Shown: one piece after another, positions 59,970 to 64,000 of the stretch | Numbering within the stretch: position 1 is the first letter of the stretch | Layout of the letters: the number at the start of each line of letters is the position of its first letter | Assembly (NCBI GenBank): GCA_016795485.1 | Contig: JAEUHM010000009.1 | Location: forward strand, 180,749 to 244,748 | Source: Verrucomicrobiaceae bacterium | GTDB lineage: Bacteria; Verrucomicrobiota; Verrucomicrobiia; Verrucomicrobiales; Verrucomicrobiaceae | Reading direction: 5' to 3' | Length of the DNA: 64,000 nt | Translations under genes and position numbers: made by a program | Notes under the pieces: generated by a model | What the model saw: the letters and a program-made list of their open reading frames with translations, nothing else | The model's database searches: none | What the model was told of the DNA's origin: nothing

Positions 59970-61585
59970 ACTGGCTAGCCAATCCCATTTTCCGCCGCTA
60001 CTGCCGCTCGCGATTGCGGCCGAACGGGCTGATCGCGTGGCTACTGGTCACTTTGGTGCTTACAGGCTTCACCTTCTTCCTTGCTAGGCTCAGTGCGATG
60101 CATCGCGGTGGGGTGCTGTCGGTGGATGCTGAACGGATGGCCATCTTTCCGCTGATGGTGATTCAGGGCATCATCTTGTTCTTTCTTGGCACCGGGCAGG
60201 TAGCTGGCGGCATCACCGGTGAGGCGGACGAAGGCGTGCTGGATTACCAGAGGCTCTCGCCTCTCACTCCGGTGCAAAAGATGCTCGGATACTTGTTCGG
60301 CCTGCCAGTGAGAGAGTGGCTGCTGTTTTTTTCCACCATGCCCTTCAGCCTGTGGTGCTTCGTGCAAGGCAAAGTGCCATTTGCTGCCTGGGGCTCGGTT
60401 TACCTCATCTTCATCTCCTCGGCGATACTCTATCACCTGACGGGACTTACCGCAGGGCTCGTCATTCGCAACAAGCGCTGGGCATTCCTCAGTTCCATGG
60501 CGATGATCCTGCTGCTCTACACAGTCATGCCGCAAGTGGCCAAGATGGGGCTGCTGTTCTTTGATTACCTCACAATCTGGCCCGTGCTGGACGAGAACCT
60601 CCCTTCCATGCTGCCGCGCGTTACTGGCGAGGTAGTGCGGGTGGTGCAGCTCTTCAGCAAGAAGGTGAGCTTGTTCAATCTCCAGTTCAGCGAGTTGGTT
60701 TTCACGCTCTTTTGTCAGGGAGGAATGCTATTGGCACTGGGCACAATGGTCTGCCGCAGATGGAGACGCGCTGAGAGTCACCTCCTGGGCAAGAGTGGTG
60801 CGGCACTGCTTTTTGTCTGGCTGCAAACGTTCCTCCTTGGCAACGCGCTACCACTTATCAAAGAGGGAGATGTGTTTCCTTCCAAGTCATTCGCCTTCGT
60901 TCTGCGGAACAACAAAACTTACGAGCCAGACTTCTCCGAGGGCTTGTTTGTGATCATCGCTTATGGCGTGGTCACGATGGTCTTGCTGCTAGCACTTGTT
61001 TACATGATCACCCCTGCGGCGGATGTGCAGCTACGTGGCATTCGCCGTGCGAAAAAGCTGGGGCTGCCGCGAGTGCCAATCGCTACAGACGCTGCAAGTG
61101 CCTGGATGTGGGCCATGGCCATGCTCTCCGCAGGAGCGGTCGCTTGGTATCTCTTTGCCGAGCGCATCCTAGCTTCGGACTGGTTCCCAGATCACACCCT
61201 GCCTTGGTATGGTCTGCTAGCCTTCTGGGTCGTGCTGCTCAATGCGGTGATGATCTTCCACGCCATCGTAGAGGGCTGGGGAAATAGGGCCATCTTTCTG
61301 TTTGGGCTTTTCGTTGGCGTTGTGCCTCTACTGCTTAGCTTTGTCGTAGGTGTCGTTGCGGACGGATGGCTCACGACCAGCGTTTGGTTGGGTTCCCTAT
61401 CTCCATGGTCCGGAGCCGTCCTGGCTCCTCCCGTCGTCATCCCCGGAGCCGAGCTTCCTAGCAGTGTGGCGCGGGCAGTGCCCAGAGCGTTCTACTTTTG
61501 TCAATGCATCATGCTCATCGTCAATGGAGTGCTCTGGATCAAGTTACGCCAGAAGCTCCAACAACGTTCTGCCATCGCAACGTGA
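59966..61585 (+). CDS. ABC-2 type transporter permease
   Basis: A 539-residue integral membrane protein with about 11-12 hydrophobic segments (LIAWLLVTLVLTGFTFFLAR, MVIQGIILFFLGTGQVAGGI, YGVVTMVLLLALVYMITPAA). The motif TGEADEGVLDYQRLSPLTP before the second membrane group is typical of ABC-2-like export permeases. It is coupled to the ATPase gene. Its topology suggests two fused half-permeases. Substrate not predictable. Confidence 0.75.
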   Translation: MNWLANPIFRRYCRSRLRPNGLIAWLLVTLVLTGFTFFLARLSAMHRGGVLSVDAERMAIFPLMVIQGIILFFLGTGQVAGGITGEADEGVLDYQRLSPLTPVQKMLGYLFGLPVREWLLFFSTMPFSLWCFVQGKVPFAAWGSVYLIFISSAILYHLTGLTAGLVIRNKRWAFLSSMAMILLLYTVMPQVAKMGLLFFDYLTIWPVLDENLPSMLPRVTGEVVRVVQLFSKKVSLFNLQFSELVFTLFCQGGMLLALGTMVCRRWRRAESHLLGKSGAALLFVWLQTFLLGNALPLIKEGDVFPSKSFAFVLRNNKTYEPDFSEGLFVIIAYGVVTMVLLLALVYMITPAADVQLRGIRRAKKLGLPRVPIATDAASAWMWAMAMLSAGAVAWYLFAERILASDWFPDHTLPWYGLLAFWVVLLNAVMIFHAIVEGWGNRAIFLFGLFVGVVPLLLSFVVGVVADGWLTTSVWLGSLSPWSGAVLAPPVVIPGAELPSSVARAVPRAFYFCQCIMLIVNGVLWIKLRQKLQQRSAIAT

Positions 61586-61746
61586 CGCATGGCCACTTCG
61601 TTCATTCCAGCAGACAGGAACGGTGATCGAGCAGCCCTTACCCAGCGTGGCTGATTTTCTGCGGAGAAGTTCCACTCTGCCGTCGAGCCTCAGTTGGGCT
61701 GCCATTTGTCACGATTCCAACCATGCCCCCCATGTTCCAAACGCGT

Positions 61747-61914
61747 AAAAGACCTCCAAAAGAGGCTTTTTTGGTCCTCCTGGGAAAAAAAGACCACCAA
61801 ATGACGGTCGTTTGGTCCTCCTGAAAAAAAAAGACCTCCAAATGACGGTCGTTTGGTCCTCCTGGGAAAAAAAGACCTCCAAACGACGGTCGTTTGGTCC
61901 TCCTGGGAAAAAAA
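61747..61914 (-). repeat. Four tandem 41-bp hairpin repeats with T-tracts
   Basis: Units start with GACC at 61751, 61792, 61833 and 61874, an exact 41-base period; four extra A bases precede the first. Each unit has a near-palindrome, best in unit 4 as CCAAACGACGGTCGTTTGG (61879-61897), then TCCTCCTG and an A-run of 7-9. On the minus strand each reads as AGGAGG, a hairpin, then a T-run a few bases on, like serial weak terminators. Units differ by paired substitutions that keep the palindrome. Confidence 0.8.
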
Positions 61915-61964
61915 GCATGCCAAAAAAGCCCCTACCCTCGCCCCTAAGAGTGGGAGCCCAGGGC

Positions 61965-62048
61965 GTAGCGGAAGCTGCCAAGCTTCCGAGGATCGGCCCA
62001 GGGATGATTTCAAAGCACTGGAGTCGGAACTCCGGCGAGTTCCGCTAC
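61965..62048. repeat. Inverted pair of GTAG-headed REP-like hairpins
   Basis: On the plus strand GTAG (61966-61968 within GTAGCGGAAGCT) begins a hairpin CGGAAGCT-GCCA-AGCTTCCG at 61969-61988. On the minus strand GTAG (62048-62045) begins CGGAACTC-GCCG-GAGTTCCG at 62044-62025. The heads CGTAGCGGAA and TTCCGCTACG are mutual reverse complements, so the whole block can also fold as one larger stem. A GTAG tetranucleotide before a hairpin is the hallmark of REP sequences mobilised by RAYT transposases. Confidence 0.6.
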
Positions 62049-62416
62049 GGGGGGATGGCGCACACTGGCACGACTAATTGATTTCTGAGTGACGGTATCT
62101 GATTTTTGATCTCGCCGGAATGCGAGAACCCAAGCATGAGCTTGTCAATCTTCGTCTCTGCCCGTGCCGAGCGTTACCTCATTGCCGTCCATGAAACGAT
62201 TCAGACGGTGGCGTGCAAACTCGATTTAGGTAGACCTCGCCACTTCACCGCTCTTCCGCTGCTCGAGGAAGCCCACCTTCAGACACTCCGCTAGAACGCA
62301 AGAAAGAGTCGTTGTGATCAACCGCACCGGGAGACGGCATTCGCAACGGCCAGGGTATCCAGCCGTCCCGCCAAAAAGCTAGATTCTGTCAAAAACCGTC
62401 TCTTGCCGCTGCCCTG

Positions 62417-63256
62417 CTACGGTTGGAAGCCCATCGCCAGTTTCACCGCCGAGTATTCGGGATGGTAGGCCCCCGCCTTGGTCCGGACGATCAGCGGCGG
62501 TTCATCCCAGGTCTGGCCCCGAAACCACTCCGGCAAGTCTTCCGCTCGCATCATGGCAAACACGGCGATCAAAGGTTCATCCCCCTCTCTGAATACGACC
62601 GGACGCTTGCGCACGATGACCAGTCCCGCTTCACGCGCCCCTTGCCGCACGCGCTCCAGTTGATGCGGCGCATGAGGGAACACACAGGCAAACAGACCTC
62701 CCGTGGCCAGATGTTTCGCCGCCGTGGTGCAATAATCCACCACACTCCCCCGCACCTCAAACCGGCAGGCCCGTTTCTGGGGATGTTCACTCACGATGCC
62801 ATCCGTCTCCGGCCAATACGGCGGACTCCCGGTGACGAGGTCAAACTTCTCCTCCTCCCGGATCACCCCCGGCTCACGAAAGTCCCCCTGCCTAATCTCA
62901 TACCGATCCACCAAGCCATTCGCCGCCGCCGAACGACGCGCCAAAGCCACACTCTCCGCCTGGGCTTCCACCGTCACAAACCGAGCGCCTGGACAACGCC
63001 ACGCACAGATCATGCCCACCGTCCCAATGCCACTCCCCAGATCCAGCCCAGTCTTCACCGTCGGAGCCCACGAAGTCCCATACCACGCCGTCAGCGCATC
63101 ATCCGTGGAGAAGCGATGACCGTTCTCCAACTGCAAGACCCAAAAATGGCCACACAGAGCCGCGCAAGACTCCCCCTCGCCCGCCACCGGCACCCCCGGA
63201 GGCACCGGCCCCGGCTTCGCCCATCCTTTGAAAACTGTTTGAACCCCATCCTTCAT
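62417..63256 (-). CDS. TrmN6-like SAM-dependent methyltransferase
   Basis: A 279-residue protein. The SAM motif TGLDLGSGIGTVGMICAWRC, the acidic strand end FVTVEAQAESVALARRSAAA and the adenine-N6-type catalytic motif GSPPYWPE (an NPPY variant) are present. This pattern resembles tRNA1(Val) adenine-37 N6-methyltransferase TrmN6 (YfiC). An extra N-terminal ~45 residues contain GESCAALCGHFWVLQLENGH and FSTDDALTAWYG, fitting the same family. The serine in place of asparagine in the motif is mildly unusual. The ATG at 63256 is preferred over a GTG six codons upstream. Confidence 0.75.
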   Translation of the reverse strand: MKDGVQTVFKGWAKPGPVPPGVPVAGEGESCAALCGHFWVLQLENGHRFSTDDALTAWYGTSWAPTVKTGLDLGSGIGTVGMICAWRCPGARFVTVEAQAESVALARRSAAANGLVDRYEIRQGDFREPGVIREEEKFDLVTGSPPYWPETDGIVSEHPQKRACRFEVRGSVVDYCTTAAKHLATGGLFACVFPHAPHQLERVRQGAREAGLVIVRKRPVVFREGDEPLIAVFAMMRAEDLPEWFRGQTWDEPPLIVRTKAGAYHPEYSAVKLAMGFQP

Positions 63257-63368
63257 GGTTCTGATGTGGCCCACCCTAGCCCGAACGGCAACCCTTCTGT
63301 GTGCGGGAGTTGTGCATGAATGGAGTGGTGGAGTGTTGGATGAATGGTTCTTCGTTCTTCGTTCGTCG

Positions 63369-63389
63369 TTCGTAGTTCGTAGTTCGTAG
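63369..63389 (+). repeat. TTCGTAG heptamer repeated three times
   Basis: Three exact copies of TTCGTAG run in tandem and feed directly into the first REP-like hairpin, so each copy supplies a GTAG head. This looks like slippage or serial insertion at a REP end. Confidence 0.75.
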
Positions 63390-63471
63390 TTCGGGCTTTA
63401 GCCCGTGCCTTGGGTTCTGTAGTTCGGGCTTCAGCCCGTGCCTTGGGTTCTGTAGTCCAGCCTTCAGGCGA
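63386..63471 (+). repeat. Three REP-like hairpins, the first two in a 33-bp direct repeat
   Basis: GTAGTTCGGGCTTTAGCCCG (63386-63405) and GTAGTTCGGGCTTCAGCCCG (63419-63438) are GTAG-headed hairpins with stems CGGGCT/AGCCCG. The 33-base segments 63388-63420 and 63421-63453 differ at a single base. A third, more degenerate GTAG hairpin (stem around GCCTTCAGGC) occupies 63452-63471. Confidence 0.65.
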
Positions 63472-63646
63472 CTCTGAGCCATCCGACTCCGCCTCTCGTT
63501 CCAGGTTTCAAGTTCCCCGTCCCCATTCGCGTTGAAAAGCATCGCCGCCCAGGATCGCACGGAACGCAGACTCGGAAACAGTGAGTGGTGAATGACTGGA
63601 GGGCGCGATGGCATTCGCGCCGTTGGTCGTTCTTGGCTCTTCGTTC

Positions 63647-63697
63647 GTAGTTCGGGCTTCAGCCCGCGCTGCGTTCTGTCGTCCCGCCTTCAGGCGG
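63647..63697 (+). repeat. Pair of REP-like hairpins
   Basis: The same GTAG-headed hairpin as at 63419 lies at 63647-63666. A second one with a GTCG head and stem CCGCCT/AGGCGG lies at 63678-63697. The order (CGGGCT type then CCGCCT type) repeats the order seen at 63419-63471, suggesting a two-hairpin composite unit. Confidence 0.6.
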
Positions 63698-63843
63698 CTC
63701 ATCCGCCCGCAGAACGCCTCAGACCATTCTCACACCAAGGCACGAAGAACAAAGCACCAAGAACCTATGCTTTCCCCTAGTGTGGTGCAGTCGTCCCCAC
63801 TGCTATCAACGTTCAGGAATCAGTTTTCAATGGTTGAGCGTTC

Positions 63844-63859
63844 GTAGTTCGGGCTTCAG
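63844..63859 (+). repeat. Interrupted REP-like hairpin
   Basis: GTAGTTCGGGCTTCAG matches the first 16 bases of the other copies and then stops matching. The right arm is absent and IS481-type end sequence begins, so this copy was probably split by the insertion. Confidence 0.6.
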
Positions 63860-64000
63860 GGTCCAGGTTCAAGACATCGGTAGTACAATTGGTTCAGGAC
63901 ATAGGTAACGGTCTGTCCTGTGGGCAGGTAGGCTACAAGCATGGCGTGGCAACAAACCGAACCCATCATGAATCAGAAAATGCAGTTCGCCTTTCGGGCG
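63860..64000 (+). mobile_element. Left end of an IS481-family insertion sequence (cut by window edge)
   Basis: Two imperfect direct repeats, GGTTCAAGACATCGGTAG (63866-63883) and GGTTCAGGACATAGGTAA (63891-63908), agree at 15 of 18 positions with a 25-base period. This resembles the subterminal transposase-binding repeats of IS481 elements. The transposase start follows 32 bases later. The exact left terminus is not certain; 63860 is inferred from where the REP homology ends. Confidence 0.6.
63941..64000 (+). CDS. N-terminus of an IS481-family transposase (cut by window edge)
   Basis: Twenty codons are visible: MAWQQTEPIMNQKMQFAFRA. The W..(T/D)xxM(N/D)Q(K/R)(M/L)xF pattern is the usual start of IS481-family DDE transposases, which continue with a helix-turn-helix. 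The remainder lies outside the window, so intactness cannot be judged. Confidence 0.7.
   Translation, partial: MAWQQTEPIMNQKMQFAFRA

Larger units (their letters stand above)
61586..62416. other. 831-base non-coding, repeat-bearing region
   Basis: Between the ABC permease and the converging methyltransferase there is no frame with protein character. The stretch holds the 41-bp tandem hairpin array (61747-61914) and the inverted REP-like pair (61965-62048). About 370 bases then follow in which I see no recognisable element. A 62-codon frame at 62106 lacks any family match and is not called. Confidence 0.6.
63257..63940. other. 684-base non-coding region rich in REP-like hairpins
   Basis: No credible protein gene lies here. 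It holds five complete and one interrupted GTAG-type hairpins, a 33-bp near-perfect direct repeat, and the outer end of an IS481-like element. The remaining sequence (63472-63640 and 63700-63840) shows nothing I can name. Confidence 0.6.

Noticed and set aside
61747..61914. CRISPR array
   Set aside because: Units abut without unique spacers and carry palindromes with A-runs; no cas genes are present.
61638..62013. Frames through the 41-bp repeats encoding recurring FFSQEDQ/FFPGGPN-like peptides
   Set aside because: The periodic peptide follows from translating a tandem DNA repeat whose period is not a multiple of three; there is no start or domain support.
62106..62294. 62-codon plus-strand frame
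   Set aside because: No recognisable motif, no clear ribosome site and no neighbour support.

Overview
The window looks like chromosomal DNA of a free-living Gram-negative bacterium of the Verrucomicrobiota, probably Verrucomicrobiaceae (Prosthecobacter/Verrucomicrobium type). This is inferred from the gene families, not from a marker gene. It carries DUF1080, DUF4838, ThuA-like, DUF1501 and secreted FAD-oxidoreductase genes, many Tat or Sec leaders, a pseudopilin, and GTAG-headed REP-like hairpins, a mix typical of that phylum. No rRNA, tRNA or CRISPR array was recognised.

Layout. 1-7430 (minus strand) is a tightly coupled run for extracellular polymer handling. In transcription order it holds a Tat-exported pyruvyltransferase-like protein, a DUF4838 protein, a Tat-exported metallophosphoesterase, a DUF1080 protein with a propeller-like tail, a YbaL-type K+/H+ antiporter and the start of a membrane-anchored protein. 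7541-11766 holds a secreted FAD oxidoreductase, a methyltransferase and an exported nitrilase. 12021-14011 is a more AT-rich pair (methyltransferase, membrane-anchored sulfotransferase) that may be an acquired insert. 14234-23339 holds sulfite reductase cysI with a PAP2 phosphatase, a galE-nagA-coiled-coil operon, and an SDR-ThuA-dicarboxylate transporter operon.

23586-31661 holds a small heat-shock protein, a DUF1501 protein, a CobW-type GTPase, citramalate synthase, a solute-binding lipoprotein, SanA and PurT. 31784-35156 is regulatory: an AraC regulator, then a coupled operon of a tandem universal stress protein, a PAS histidine kinase with FixL-like haem-pocket residues, and a NarL-type response regulator. 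35227-38480 has a cardiolipin synthase/MATE pair diverging from a PD-(D/E)XK-like protein. 38441-45303 is a three-gene operon of transglutaminase folds and a fused ATP-grasp/alpha-E protein, a family set with no settled function.

45440-61585 has a membrane glycosyltransferase with a TPR partner, an M20 hydrolase, a double heavy-metal-domain protein, clpX, a YebC-family regulator, rho with a long disordered N-terminus, an AsmA-like protein, a POT transporter, a pseudopilin and an ABC exporter pair. 61586-64000 is mostly non-coding around one methyltransferase. It holds four exact-period 41-bp hairpin repeats, an inverted REP-like pair, a cluster of REP-like hairpins, and the left end of an IS481-family element that seems to interrupt one of them.

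Genes are packed tightly. Many neighbours overlap by 1 or 4 bases (ATGA/TGATG), and several convergent pairs share their 3' ends. The most promising points for follow-up are the DosRST-like sensor/Usp operon, the ATP-grasp/transglutaminase operon and the repeat-rich right end.
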